NCBI GenBank assembly: GCA_013216015.1
Contig: JABSOI010000048.1
Coordinates: 1 to 44,993 of the forward strand
Direction: 5' to 3'
Origin: Alteromonadaceae bacterium
GTDB lineage: Bacteria > Pseudomonadota > Gammaproteobacteria > Enterobacterales > Alteromonadaceae
DNA length: 44,993 nt
Shown: positions 1 to 7,148 of the stretch, in pieces
How positions within the stretch are numbered: position 1 is the stretch's first letter
Layout of the letters: each line of letters starts with the position of its first letter
Made by a program: the position numbers and the translations under genes
Notes under the pieces: generated by a model
Told to the model about the DNA's origin: nothing
What the model saw: only the letters and a program-made list of their open reading frames with translations
Database searches by the model: none

Positions 1-70
1 AGTACCGACATCCATGTCGGCACAGGTTTTTAGTTCCAGACAAAACCTAAGTACCGACATCCATGTCGGC
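1..70. repeat. Two copies of a short palindromic repeat
   Basis: A 20-base unit occurs twice, at 1-20 and 50-69. Each copy contains a perfect inverted repeat (CCGACAT / ATGTCGG around CC; 5-20 and 54-69) able to form a 7-bp hairpin. The centre, CATCCATG, is the same core seen in the hairpins between frr and uppS near 21.56-21.70 kb, so these may belong to one dispersed family. The first copy starts at the window edge, so the array may continue to the left. Confidence 0.7.
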
Positions 71-267
71 AACGCAGTTAGTGGTGATTTAGACCATTTG
101 AAGATGATCACTTATTTTGTACTATTATTTTGTACTATTGGTATTATTCTATTTATGTCTTCTTTATAATAAATAAAATAATTCAATAACTAAAACACTT
201 TTTTTTACATTATTTTGATTTATTTTAATTTTTATACCATCATTTAAAATAAAAGTAGGTGAAATAT

Positions 268-411
268 ATGGAAATTATAAAAAAAAATGAAAATGATGTT
301 TTGTTAGTTGATATTCAGTCAATTGAGCCGCAGCATATCAGTAGGATATTAAGTGAGGCTGGTTACAATGCTATTTATATAAACAAGGAACATTTAGGGT
401 GGGTGTCTTGA
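268..411 (+). CDS. Small hypothetical protein (47 aa)
   Basis: An open frame from ATG at 268 to TGA at 411 encodes 47 residues (begins MEIIKKNEND, ends KEHLGWVS). A purine-rich site AGTAGGTGA lies 5-12 bases before the start, which is the main reason to believe it. The protein is acidic/amphipathic with no signal peptide or membrane segment, and I do not recognise a family. It converges on the GH5 gene, and a hairpin at 419-454 separates the two. It could be a chance ORF in AT-rich DNA. Confidence 0.4.
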   Translation: MEIIKKNENDVLLVDIQSIEPQHISRILSEAGYNAIYINKEHLGWVS

Positions 412-418
412 TAAAATG

Positions 419-454
419 AATGGACAAATAAAGTAAATACTTATTTAATCCATT
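419..454. terminator. Hairpin between convergent genes
   Basis: AATGGA (419-424) pairs with TCCATT (449-454), and inside this AAATAA pairs with TTATTT, giving a long AT-rich imperfect hairpin. It lies between the small ORF ending at 411 and the GH5 gene ending at 490, so it may serve both strands. There is no strong T tract, so efficiency is uncertain. Confidence 0.4.
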
Positions 455-489
455 TGGTCTAATTGCAAGGTTACTAAGTGAGTTTTGTT

Positions 490-2211
490 TTAGTTAATTG
501 AGCAACTTCTAACAAAACTCCATGTATTGTCACTGCCTGGAATACTATTGGTATACCAGTTAGCACTATAAGCATTGCCCCCATACTGCATTATTTCACC
601 CGCTTCATTGTGGGTATTTGGTCCACCAGCATAATCAGCTGTTGTCCAGTTAGGGTAAGGATTAATACCATCACAATCGTCACCAGTTGGTAAAGAGCAA
701 CCTACACTGTTAACTGCAGTGCCTGCGGGAGTGTCCGGGCACTGGTCGATATTATTAAGCACACCATCATTATCACTATCTTGTGTTGGATTTGTGACAG
801 TGGTGATTTCAAACCAATTTAAATTCCAACCACCTTGCTCAGCAGCTAGGCCAATGGTTTGGTTACCCGCAGGTAGATTTATCTGATGAGAAACAGTCAC
901 CCAGTTTTGCCAGCCACCAGTATTACCTACTGTTACTGTGCCGTAAGATACTGCACCACCGCCTTCTTCTATTTTGATAACACCACCGTCGACGTTAGAA
1001 GCTACACGATAGTTAACTGTAACAGTACCCGCTTGTGGCATATTAATATCGTAAGTTAACCAATCACCATCATCAATATAACCAATATTATCGCCACCAC
1101 CAGTGTCTGTACTAGCTTCAGTTTGGATACCGGCTGCCTGACAGAAATCTTCAGCTTGCATGATACCCGGCATATTACCAAAGTTACAAGGGCCGGTAAT
1201 AATATCATCGTCTCCACCAGGATTGGTGCCGTTGGTTTTTTCTATCACCTCTTTTACTAAACTTCCTGATACCGTATAACTACCATCTCCATTCCACATC
1301 GCTGAAGATTCTGGTTGGCTAGATGCAGACCAGTTCGCATGGCTAATACCACGTTCATTCAACCAATCAATCCACGCCCAGGTACTGTCGTTATTAACGC
1401 CACCACTGCCACTCGCGTCTACTGTTCCCCATTCAGTAACAAACAAAGCCGCACCATTGTTTAATGCTTCTTGTGCTTTATCTCTCAAATCCTGGAAGTG
1501 TGAACCAGCATAAAAATGTAGAGCATAGGCTATATTAATATCATTAATTTGATCCCTGGAGGCTTCGTCAACGCGCTGTGACCAAGTTCTAGTACCAACA
1601 ATAACCAGGTTGTCCGGATCGTTTTCACGAATGGTACTAATTACACGTTCTGCATAAGGCTTAATAACCCCAGACCAGGCACCATCCCAATCATTCCAAA
1701 TTGGTTCATTAAAAATTTCATATATTACATTATCTAAATGACCATATTTAGCAGATACTTCAGCAAAGAAGGCATGAGCGGTATCTTCAAATTCATCAGC
1801 ATGATGTGAATGAAAATCAATAATAACGTACATGTCATTATTAACGGCAGCATTAACGACACGGTCTACTGCAGCCATTGTCCCCGTCCAATCACCTAAG
1901 AGTGTTTTGTCTGTATTGAAATTAGCATCTACTCCTATGGCTACACGAATAATTTTACTGTTGGTCTCATTCTTTAAGCGAGCTACAGTAGTTTCATTAT
2001 AAAAGGCAGCAGCTTGTGGAACTTGATGCCAAAAAAGGCTCATTCCACCAAAAGATTGTACTTTACCGCCAGCTTTAATTTGATTACCAACTTTTCTAAG
2101 TGGTTCAACCGCTTCAACTGATGCCATGGTAGTAAACAATGCTGCAGAAATAACAGCTTGTGCTAAAACACGTCGCCATCTAGGTGCTTGTGTGTTTTTT
2201 ATTTTTTCCAT
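490..2211 (-). CDS. Secreted modular GH5 glycanase (endoglucanase-like) with CBM6 and C-terminal chitin/cellulose-binding module
   Basis: A 573-residue secreted beta-glycanase. It has a basic N-terminus and hydrophobic stretch (about 13-35) ending in a signal-peptidase-like site. The GH5 catalytic domain covers about 38-325: the acid/base Glu169 is in YEIFNEP and the nucleophile Glu260 is in FVTEWGT, a pattern typical of subfamily GH5_2 endoglucanases. A CBM6-like beta-sandwich follows at about 348-472 (GYIDDGDWLTY motif). A thrombospondin-type-3 calcium linker lies at about 477-506 (DSDNDGVLNNIDQCPDT). A short aromatic module at about 514-571 resembles CBM5/12. The family usually hydrolyses internal beta-1,4 bonds in cellulose or related glucans. 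The exact substrate cannot be read from sequence. The start ATG at 2211 is preceded by AGGA about 10 bases upstream. It stands alone and is likely transcribed on its own. Confidence 0.93.
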   Translation of the reverse strand: MEKIKNTQAPRWRRVLAQAVISAALFTTMASVEAVEPLRKVGNQIKAGGKVQSFGGMSLFWHQVPQAAAFYNETTVARLKNETNSKIIRVAIGVDANFNTDKTLLGDWTGTMAAVDRVVNAAVNNDMYVIIDFHSHHADEFEDTAHAFFAEVSAKYGHLDNVIYEIFNEPIWNDWDGAWSGVIKPYAERVISTIRENDPDNLVIVGTRTWSQRVDEASRDQINDINIAYALHFYAGSHFQDLRDKAQEALNNGAALFVTEWGTVDASGSGGVNNDSTWAWIDWLNERGISHANWSASSQPESSAMWNGDGSYTVSGSLVKEVIEKTNGTNPGGDDDIITGPCNFGNMPGIMQAEDFCQAAGIQTEASTDTGGGDNIGYIDDGDWLTYDINMPQAGTVTVNYRVASNVDGGVIKIEEGGGAVSYGTVTVGNTGGWQNWVTVSHQINLPAGNQTIGLAAEQGGWNLNWFEITTVTNPTQDSDNDGVLNNIDQCPDTPAGTAVNSVGCSLPTGDDCDGINPYPNWTTADYAGGPNTHNEAGEIMQYGGNAYSANWYTNSIPGSDNTWSFVRSCSIN

Positions 2212-2442
2212 TTCTAATATGTCCTATATAGTTATTGTTATTCTTTCCGTACAGATAACTCAATGCTGAGCTAATCTAAATATCATGCTAAGGTAATTGA
2301 AATAACACTTCGTTCTAAAAGCTGCAGATACCGAAAGTTAAACCATTCTAAAAATGAAAAAAACAACCTATGTCTATATGGAGATTGAGCTACAGAGGGA
2401 TCTGTTAAAATGAAAAATATCTTTTTTATTTGCATTAATGGC

Positions 2443-2475
2443 GTTCAACTATAAGTAAACTACTTATAGTTGAAC
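2443..2475. repeat. Perfect 15-bp inverted repeat with 3-base loop
   Basis: GTTCAACTATAAGTA (2443-2457) is followed by AAC and then its exact reverse complement (2461-2475). It lies about 230 bases upstream of the GH5 start and just left of the REP-rich zone. No T tract follows on either strand, so it is not a clear terminator. It may be a cruciform-forming end of a mobile repeat or a regulator site. Confidence 0.6.
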
Positions 2476-2520
2476 GGATAACATAACCTTGTAGGAAAAC
2501 TTTAGTCACAAAAATTTAAC

Positions 2521-2757
2521 TGAGCCACCCATAAATTTAACTGAGCCACCCATCGCATGAAGAAACAAAAAATTTGCAGGGAGGCTTATTTTTTATTGCC
2601 AGAAATATCGTCAATTGTTGTGAATACCGAAGGAATAAATACACTGAGGAGTAAAATCTAAAAATATCAACGAAATCCACTGCTTTTCACACAGCATTAA
2701 ATCTCAGCGGACGCTGAATTAAAGAAAAATATAAATTATTAAACAGATGAAAAAGAA
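2521..2757. repeat. REP-type palindromic repeats and 3' flank of a transposase copy
   Basis: Two adjacent copies of CTGAGCCACCCAT begin near 2519 and 2540. They are followed by about 200 bases closely matching the stretch next to the intact transposase (about 3869-4085) and another at about 6829-7030. This is the non-coding 3' flank of the RAYT element. The GCCACCC box can pair with a GGGTGGC-like box about 30 bases later in some copies (clearest at 3646-3690). Confidence 0.7.
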
Positions 2758-2992
2758 TTAACCAGTATTCAGCAATTCTTTGCTATGACAAACATTTTGC
2801 CGTCGTTTCAATTTCTGATTTTGACAAAATTCACTCATAGCATCAGGCGACCCGACAGCCCCTTTAAAAAAATGCTCAAACTGAGTAGTAAGCTTCAACC
2901 AATTATCAGGCGTTATATTTAATCGAGTCAAAATACACGGTAATGCATCATCAATAAAACCACGCTTGTCCTGACGAATACAACGCCCTGTA
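2758..2992 (-). pseudogene. RAYT transposase fragment (C-terminal about 77 residues only)
   Basis: The reading frame from about 2992 down to the stop at 2758 encodes a near-identical copy of the last 77 residues of the transposase at 4086-5066 (starts TGRCIRQDKRGF, ends with a Cys-His-Ser-Lys stretch). Only a few substitutions separate them. The HUH catalytic domain is missing. Upstream of 2992 the similarity stops abruptly and the frame runs into unrelated sequence and another REP copy. It is therefore a truncated, non-functional copy, although the frame stays open upstream to 3051. Confidence 0.8.
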
Positions 2993-3093
2993 ATTACAGG
3001 TGATAATTTTTTATTGCCTACTTGACAAAGCTGCTTAATAGGTGACCCCAATTATTCATATAGAGCAACAACTGAGCCACCCATCGCATTGCT

Positions 3094-3480
3094 TTTTATG
3101 AAAAAGTACCCGGTGTAAGTTACTCGGGAAATCCAGAAGGTGCAAAAAAAATCGGTTTGCTTCAAAATAATTATGTTTACGAACACGTATCCGGTGTGAG
3201 CTACACAGGAAATCCTGAAGGTGCCAAAAAAATCGGTTTGTTTAAAAATAATTATTTTTATGAAAAAGTACCCGGTGTAAGTTACTCGGGAAATCCTGAA
3301 GGTGCAAAAAAAATCGGTTTGTTTACAAATGATTATGTTTATGAAATAGTATCCGGTGTAAGTTACTCGGGCAATCCTGAAGGGGCAAAAAAACTCGGTT
3401 TGATTGAGGGTGATAAGGGATATGAAAAAGTATCCGGTGTAAGTTTCAGTGGAAATCCTGAAGGTGCAAAACATGTACTG
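3094..3480 (+). repeat. Five 81-bp coding tandem repeats
   Basis: Five units spaced exactly 81 bases apart; the GNPEGAK codons start at 3127, 3208, 3289, 3370 and 3451. The units differ by scattered substitutions with no indels, so reading frame is preserved. The last unit diverges at its 3' end. Confidence 0.9.
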
Positions 3481-3558
3481 GTATTAAGTGGCTGTACACC
3501 AGATGAATCTGCCGCCGCTTTATTGGCTCACCTTGCTATCCTTAAAAAGAATAAATAA
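3157..3558 (+). CDS. Tandem-repeat protein of unknown function, 5'-truncated
   Basis: The frame is open from a TGA at 3073 to the stop at 3558. The only early start in frame is TTG at 3157, and the first repeat (3094-3156) lies upstream of it. This suggests the natural start was lost. The protein consists of 27-residue units with consensus Y-x-YE-x-V-x-GVSYSGNPEGAKKIGLF, and then a divergent tail (SGCTPDESAAALLAHLAILKKNK minus ends). The upstream boundary is a REP copy (CTGAGCCACCCATCGCAT at 3072-3089) fused in frame, as if the repeat element replaced the 5' end. There is no signal peptide or obvious hydrophobic segment. I recognise no family. The opposite strand is also open across the repeats, which is expected for a repeat whose length is a multiple of three. 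Confidence 0.5.
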   Translation: MLQNNYVYEHVSGVSYTGNPEGAKKIGLFKNNYFYEKVPGVSYSGNPEGAKKIGLFTNDYVYEIVSGVSYSGNPEGAKKLGLIEGDKGYEKVSGVSFSGNPEGAKHVLVLSGCTPDESAAALLAHLAILKKNK

Positions 3559-3599
3559 CTGAAACCACGCACTAAAATCAACTTGTTTTTTAGCAGATA

Positions 3600-4085
3600 A
3601 AGACAGGAAGAAACAACTAAAAGAAACAACTAAACAACTCAAACAACTAAGCCACCCATCGCATGAAGAAATTATAAATTTGAGGGGTGGCATATCTTTT
3701 ATTGCCAGAAATATCGTAAATTGTTGTGAATACGGAGGAAATAAAATCACTAAGAGCGAACAACTGAGCCACCCATCAAACAACTAAGCCACCCATCGGA
3801 GCAACAACTGAGAGCAACAACTGAGCCACCAGCAACAACTGAGCCACCCATCGCATTGTAAGAAACAACTAAGCTACCCATTGCATGAAGAAATTAAGAA
3901 TTTGAGGGGTGCATATTTTTTATTGCCAGAAAGTAACGTCAATTGTTGTGAATACCGAGGGAAGAAAAGCACTGAGGAATGAAATTATAAGATATCAACG
4001 AAATCCACTGCTTTTCACACAGCATTAAACCTCAGCGAGTGCTGAATTAAAGAACAATGTAAATTATTAAACAGATGAAAAAGAA
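3600..4085. repeat. REP array with two further transposase-flank copies
   Basis: The segment has at least six copies of CAACT(G/A)AGCCACC, several followed by CATCGCAT. Copies near 3646-3690 and 3870-3910 show a whole REP-like palindrome: GCCACCC, about 10 bases, a small AT palindrome around AAATTATAAATTT, then GGGGTGGC. After each comes the conserved flank (TTATTGCCAGAAA onward). The first flank copy stops after about 110 bases. The second continues into the intact transposase gene. No gene is apparent here apart from that. Confidence 0.75.
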
Positions 4086-5066
4086 TTAACCAGTATCTAG
4101 TAAATCTTTACTATGACAAACATTTTGCCGTCGTTTCAATTTCTGGTTTTGACAAAATTTACTCATCGAATCGGGCGAACCTACAGCCCCTTTAAAAAAA
4201 TGCTCAAACTGCGTAGTAAGCTTCAACCAGTTATCAGGCGTTATATTTAATCGAGTCAAAATACACGGTAATGCATCATCAATAAAACCTCGTTTGTCCT
4301 GACGAATACAACGACCTGTTAAATCAACCAATTGCAAATAATCTTCCAGAACAAACGGTAAACCTTTAGGCATGTGCTTTCGTGGATTACCAACGAACGG
4401 TAAAAGTTCAAAGGGTTGTTTGCCTTCTTTCGCTGATTCAGCACGTAGTAAAACACTGGTGTGAGCCGATGTTTCAGGCGTTTCTGCAATGTTTGCTCTT
4501 ATTGGATTTAAATCAACATAGGCTAAACACGCACCTAGTGCTGTCTCATCAAGCAATGCCTGTATTTTAAATCTCCCCTCCCAGAAGCGCCCAGTACAAT
4601 TATCTTCGAAGTTTGCTTGTCTTGCGATAGGCTCATTCAAAGCACGCATAAACCAACTAATATCCATTAACCGTTTCCGATAAATTTCAGCCGTTTCATA
4701 AACACAATTTAGGATCGCTGTTGAAAGGTTTTCACCTCTCATAAATTGCTGTGTGAATAGCGTTCCTTTGAACAGTTGATGCCAATGATGAAGTACTTCT
4801 TCAACTGTCCATAATTTCGCTGTGTTTTCATCAACATATAGAATAATGTGACTATGATTGTGCATAATTGTGAATGCACAAACATCAATTGCAAACACTT
4901 TTGCTAATGTTAAAAGTCGATCTTCAACCCAACCGCGTCTATGCTCAAACGATTGACCTGATTGCTTGTCTTCCCCGCAAAGAAATGCACGGCGTACGCA
5001 ACGGCTTATACAGTGGTAGTACGGGGTAGAGGAAAGACTAATTTGCTGGCTTCTTGGTTTTGGCAT
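4086..5066 (-). CDS. REP-associated Y1 transposase (RAYT / IS200-like HUH family), large form
   Basis: A 326-residue single-strand DNA transposase of the Y1 HUH superfamily. The HUH metal motif is His71-Ser-His73 in MHNHSHIIL. The helix carrying the nucleophilic Tyr is probably around 123-140 (Tyr123 or Tyr129 are candidates; not certain). Conserved RAYT motifs follow: FWEGRFK (161-167) and YVDLNPIRANIA (183-194). The C-terminal 130 residues are an extension typical of the large marine forms. It starts at ATG 5066. An inverted repeat at 5111-5134 lies about 45 bases upstream. It appears intact. The many GCCACCC palindromes around it, and the three partial copies of its 3' end, suggest it mobilises them in cis or in trans. 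RAYTs are usually domesticated single-copy genes. Confidence 0.88.
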   Translation of the reverse strand: MPKPRSQQISLSSTPYYHCISRCVRRAFLCGEDKQSGQSFEHRRGWVEDRLLTLAKVFAIDVCAFTIMHNHSHIILYVDENTAKLWTVEEVLHHWHQLFKGTLFTQQFMRGENLSTAILNCVYETAEIYRKRLMDISWFMRALNEPIARQANFEDNCTGRFWEGRFKIQALLDETALGACLAYVDLNPIRANIAETPETSAHTSVLLRAESAKEGKQPFELLPFVGNPRKHMPKGLPFVLEDYLQLVDLTGRCIRQDKRGFIDDALPCILTRLNITPDNWLKLTTQFEHFFKGAVGSPDSMSKFCQNQKLKRRQNVCHSKDLLDTG

Positions 5067-5110
5067 GATATATCTCGTCCTTGAGTTTATTGGTGCTTAA
5101 ATAATACTTC

Positions 5111-5134
5111 TATACTGGTTAAATTACCAGTATA
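5111..5134. promoter_or_regulatory. Inverted repeat upstream of the transposase
   Basis: TATACTGGT (5111-5119) and ACCAGTATA (5126-5134) form a perfect 9-bp inverted repeat with a 6-base spacer. It lies about 45 bases before the transposase start. It could be an operator for self-repression, or the terminal hairpin of the element. No other copy was seen in the window. Confidence 0.45.
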
Positions 5135-5174
5135 TCAAATGATCAATATCCATTGAATATTAAAGTGCCATCCA

Positions 5175-5405
5175 GTGCGCCGAGATAAATCGGTAGAAGA
5201 GCAAGAGGTGAAAGTCCTCTGCTCGGTAAGGTTGAGCAAACCGCCGAGACCCCGAGTCATGGGCTTTGCATCGTAAGGTGTCGAGTTAAGCGCTAACAAG
5301 GGAAACCATAGGCTGAGTATTGAGCTGTGAAATAGAGATTAAGAGCGCTGACCTCGTTGGGTGATAGGGAAGGCAATATGATGATTAACGTTATACCCCG
5401 CACAT
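5175..5405 (+). mobile_element. Group II intron 5' fragment (domain I region)
   Basis: The segment begins GTGCGCCGAGATAAATCGGT, a GUGCG-type group II intron 5' end. It continues with typical domain I landmarks: AGAGGTGAAAGTCCTC, GGTAAGGTTGAGC, ACCGCCGAGACCCCGAGTC, TCGTAAGGTG and GCGCTAACAAGGGAAACC. It is visibly more GC-rich than its surroundings. Similarity to a group II intron ends near 5405. No reverse-transcriptase ORF, domain V or 3' end follows, so it is a dead fragment. The base before the intron is the last A of GCCATCCA, a variant of the local REP motif. A second copy of the first 20 bases is at 7751-7770 after GCCACCCA. Confidence 0.7.
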
Positions 5406-5452
5406 AAGCAACTTAAGGTGCCACCAATTGTTAAAAAAACTGATTAAAAAAT

Positions 5453-5534
5453 ACTGAGGCAAGTCAACTTGAACAAGTAAAACCACTGACGACAGAGTTT
5501 TTCAAAGGAATTTAACAAGGAAGCAAAGAAAACG
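5453..5534. repeat. 82-bp direct repeat, left copy
   Basis: By eye this 82-base block is identical to 6731-6812. Both copies follow a GTGCCACC / CTGCCACCC box and a run of TTGTTAAAAAAA. One frame reads EASQLEQVKPLTTEFFKGI then stop, possibly the tail of a lost gene. The two copies bracket the MITE and the ParDE module. Confidence 0.8.
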
Positions 5535-5750
5535 GTAATAAACCAAGAGATTCACGCAAAAACACCAATTTACAGGAACACCAAAACTTAAGGTGCCGAA
5601 TTTGGTGCCATCCACTCAAAAAAAGAAATTCCTTATAACTAAAAAGCATAAGGGTTTTATACACGTGTATCACTCAATTTATTGATAAACGCACTGAATT
5701 GGTCGGATAACTCAAAAAATAGAAAATAAACAACTAAATTGACCGTTTGG

Positions 5751-5917
5751 TATATACCCATCACCATTCAAAATGCAGGTTTTGATTCGTTTAAAAAACA
5801 TATTTACTGCGTTGCTGAATCTTAAATAAGAATAACTTATCCGGCGAATCAGCGTCTTGTAACTATGCTTTTTAATTCACCTCAAATTCCCGCATTTTGA
5901 AAGGTAACGGGTATATA
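5751..5917. mobile_element. MITE-like element, 167 bp, with terminal inverted repeats
   Basis: The left end TATATACCCATCACCATTC continues to AAAATGCAGG. The right end is the near-exact inverse, CCGCATTTTGAAAGGTAAC then GGGTATATA. The roughly 28-base ends differ at about four positions. The interior is non-coding. The TATACCC...AATGC(A)GG end resembles that of the element at 29397-29651, so both may be mobilised by the same kind of transposase. Confidence 0.65.
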
Positions 5918-6022
5918 GGTGCTATTTAGGTGCCAATCACCCAAAAAAATACACCCAAAAATATGGTGAACGGCTGGGTACGGATTAATAAATATTTAAA
6001 AGATATTAATAGTCAGAGAACA

Positions 6023-6325
6023 TCACTTTAAATGTCGCCCGTAATCCATTGAGCCATGTAACACTCTTAAAATGAGGATCCCTTTAACAGCCAACTTGAA
6101 GAAAATGATATGTGACACAACCTTATAGGCTAAAAGTCCCAGGCGAACATGGTTGTAGTTACGGCCTAAACTCGGATCTTCAGCTAATTTGTGAAATGAA
6201 ATATCCATATCTCTGATATATTGCTCAGCTCTTATGACACCAAACTCTTCATAACTGTACTCATATATGTTTTCTAAATCTTGTATCGCTTTTGGTTGTA
6301 ACTGAAAATTAGTATTTATTTTCAT
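6023..6325 (-). CDS. parE: ParE/RelE-family toxin
   Basis: A 100-residue protein of the RelE/ParE toxin superfamily. It has the usual N-terminal helix pair (QPKAIQDLENIYEYSYEEFG), an RLGLLAYKVVSHIIFF strand region and an ILRVLHGSMDY C-terminal strand with the family's R-x-x-H-x-x-x-D pattern. ParE toxins typically poison DNA gyrase, whereas RelE types cleave mRNA on ribosomes. Its ParD-type partner points to ParE. The start ATG at 6325 lies one base after the antitoxin stop (6327), so the two are translationally coupled. Unlike the toxin at 7149-7454, this frame is intact. REP-like GTGCC boxes and 82-bp direct repeats bracket the pair. Confidence 0.88.
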   Translation of the reverse strand: MKINTNFQLQPKAIQDLENIYEYSYEEFGVIRAEQYIRDMDISFHKLAEDPSLGRNYNHVRLGLLAYKVVSHIIFFKLAVKGILILRVLHGSMDYGRHLK

Positions 6326-6326
6326 A

Positions 6327-6575
6327 TTAATGTTTGTTATTTCTCATTTTTCTTAAAAATTCATTAACGTTCCAGTTGGCAGCTTCTCCGCTATTTTCCC
6401 CTTCATCAATTAATTGACGCAGCGTTTCAAGTTTTGAACTAGCTTGTTTTTCTTGTAACAACCGTAAACCTTCCCTGATAACTTCACTATTCGTTTTATA
6501 ACCACCTGATTCAACTAAGCTTTCAACAAAACCCTTTAGTTCTTCCCCTGTATCAACTGTCATTGTACGTGCCAT
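6327..6575 (-). CDS. parD: ParD-family antitoxin
   Basis: An antitoxin of about 82 residues (begins MARTMTVDTGEELKGF). The N-terminal ribbon-helix-helix region (MTVDTGEELKGFVESLVESGGYKTNSEVIREGLRLL, split by a turn at SGGYKTNSEV) is the classic ParD DNA-binding fold. The C-terminal part that wraps the toxin is charged and flexible. The frame is open to a TTG eight codons upstream, but the ATG at 6575 has a strong AAGGGGGA ribosome-binding site, so I chose it. The antitoxin precedes and is coupled to the toxin, and it normally represses its own promoter. Confidence 0.88.
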   Translation of the reverse strand: MARTMTVDTGEELKGFVESLVESGGYKTNSEVIREGLRLLQEKQASSKLETLRQLIDEGENSGEAANWNVNEFLRKMRNNKH

Positions 6576-6613
6576 TGGAAAATCCCCCTTTTTAAGCAAT
6601 AATATTACTATTA

Positions 6614-6642
6614 AGAATATAAGACATTTACTTACACTTCAA
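6614..6642 (-). promoter_or_regulatory. Probable parDE promoter
   Basis: On the minus strand TTGAAG (6642-6637) and TATTCT (6619-6614) are separated by 17 bases. The start codon of parD lies about 40 bases downstream. The neighbouring AATAGTAATATT stretch is AT-rich and could be the ParD operator. Confidence 0.45.
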
Positions 6643-6730
6643 CATTATTGACTGTGAATTTAGGTGCCACCAGAATTTAGGCAGAATTTAGCTGCCACCC
6701 ATTGTTAAAAAAAATGATAATAAAAAAGAC

Positions 6731-6812
6731 ACTGAGGCAAGTCAACTTGAACAAGTAAAACCACTGACGACAGAGTTTTTCAAAGGAATTTAACAAGGAA
6801 GCAAAGAAAACG
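6731..6812. repeat. 82-bp direct repeat, right copy
   Basis: Identical by eye to 5453-5534, in the same orientation. It is immediately followed by a CAACTGAGCCACCCATCGCATGA copy at about 6818-6840, while the left copy is followed by unrelated sequence. Confidence 0.8.
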
Positions 6813-6827
6813 ATAACAACTGAGCCA

Positions 6828-7115
6828 CCCATCGCATGAGGACATCGCATGAGGAAATTAAAAAGTTACAGGGTAGCTTATTTTTTATTGCCAGAAATAT
6901 CGTAAATTGTTGTGAATACGGAGGAAATAAAATCACTAAGGAGTAAAATACTTTAAGTATCAACTGAATGTGCTGATTTTCACGCAGCATTAAATCTCAG
7001 TGAGTGCTGAATTAAAGAAAAATAAAAATTATTAACCCGATTAAAAAGAATTAACCAGTGTTCGGAAATTCTTTGCTATGAGCAGCATTTTGCCGGCGTT
7101 TCAATTTATAGAAAT
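6828..7115 (-). pseudogene. Third truncated RAYT copy (3' flank plus last about 25 codons)
   Basis: Starts with GAGCCACCCATCGCATGA. It follows the transposase 3' flank through the TTATTGCCAGAAATATCG stretch to a degraded copy of the last codons of the transposase near 7047-7105 (recognisable RRQNAAHSKEF-like residues on the minus strand). After that the similarity ends, so only about 280 bases of the element remain. It is more diverged than the copy at 2541-2992, suggesting it is older. Confidence 0.65.
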
Positions 7116-7148
7116 AACTAGGCAGTGCTGTTGCAGTGCCACCCACCT

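Noticed and set aside
2758-3051. 97-residue ORF as an independent gene
   Set aside because: Its last 77 residues copy the transposase C-terminus; the first 20 are read-through of junction sequence.
3052-3474. 140-residue minus-strand ORF across the repeats
   Set aside because: It is the mirror of the 81-bp repeats (length a multiple of three keeps both strands open). The plus-strand product has more protein-like composition and a unique C-terminal tail.
3094-3480. Regular repeats that could suggest a CRISPR array
   Set aside because: The period is exactly 81 bases with no distinct spacers. The whole unit is conserved and codes for a protein in frame, and there are no cas genes nearby.
3520-3783. 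Minus-strand ORF of 87 residues, and its relative at 6790-6990
   Set aside because: Both are translations of the transposase 3' flank repeat, so they look alike only because the repeat is shared.
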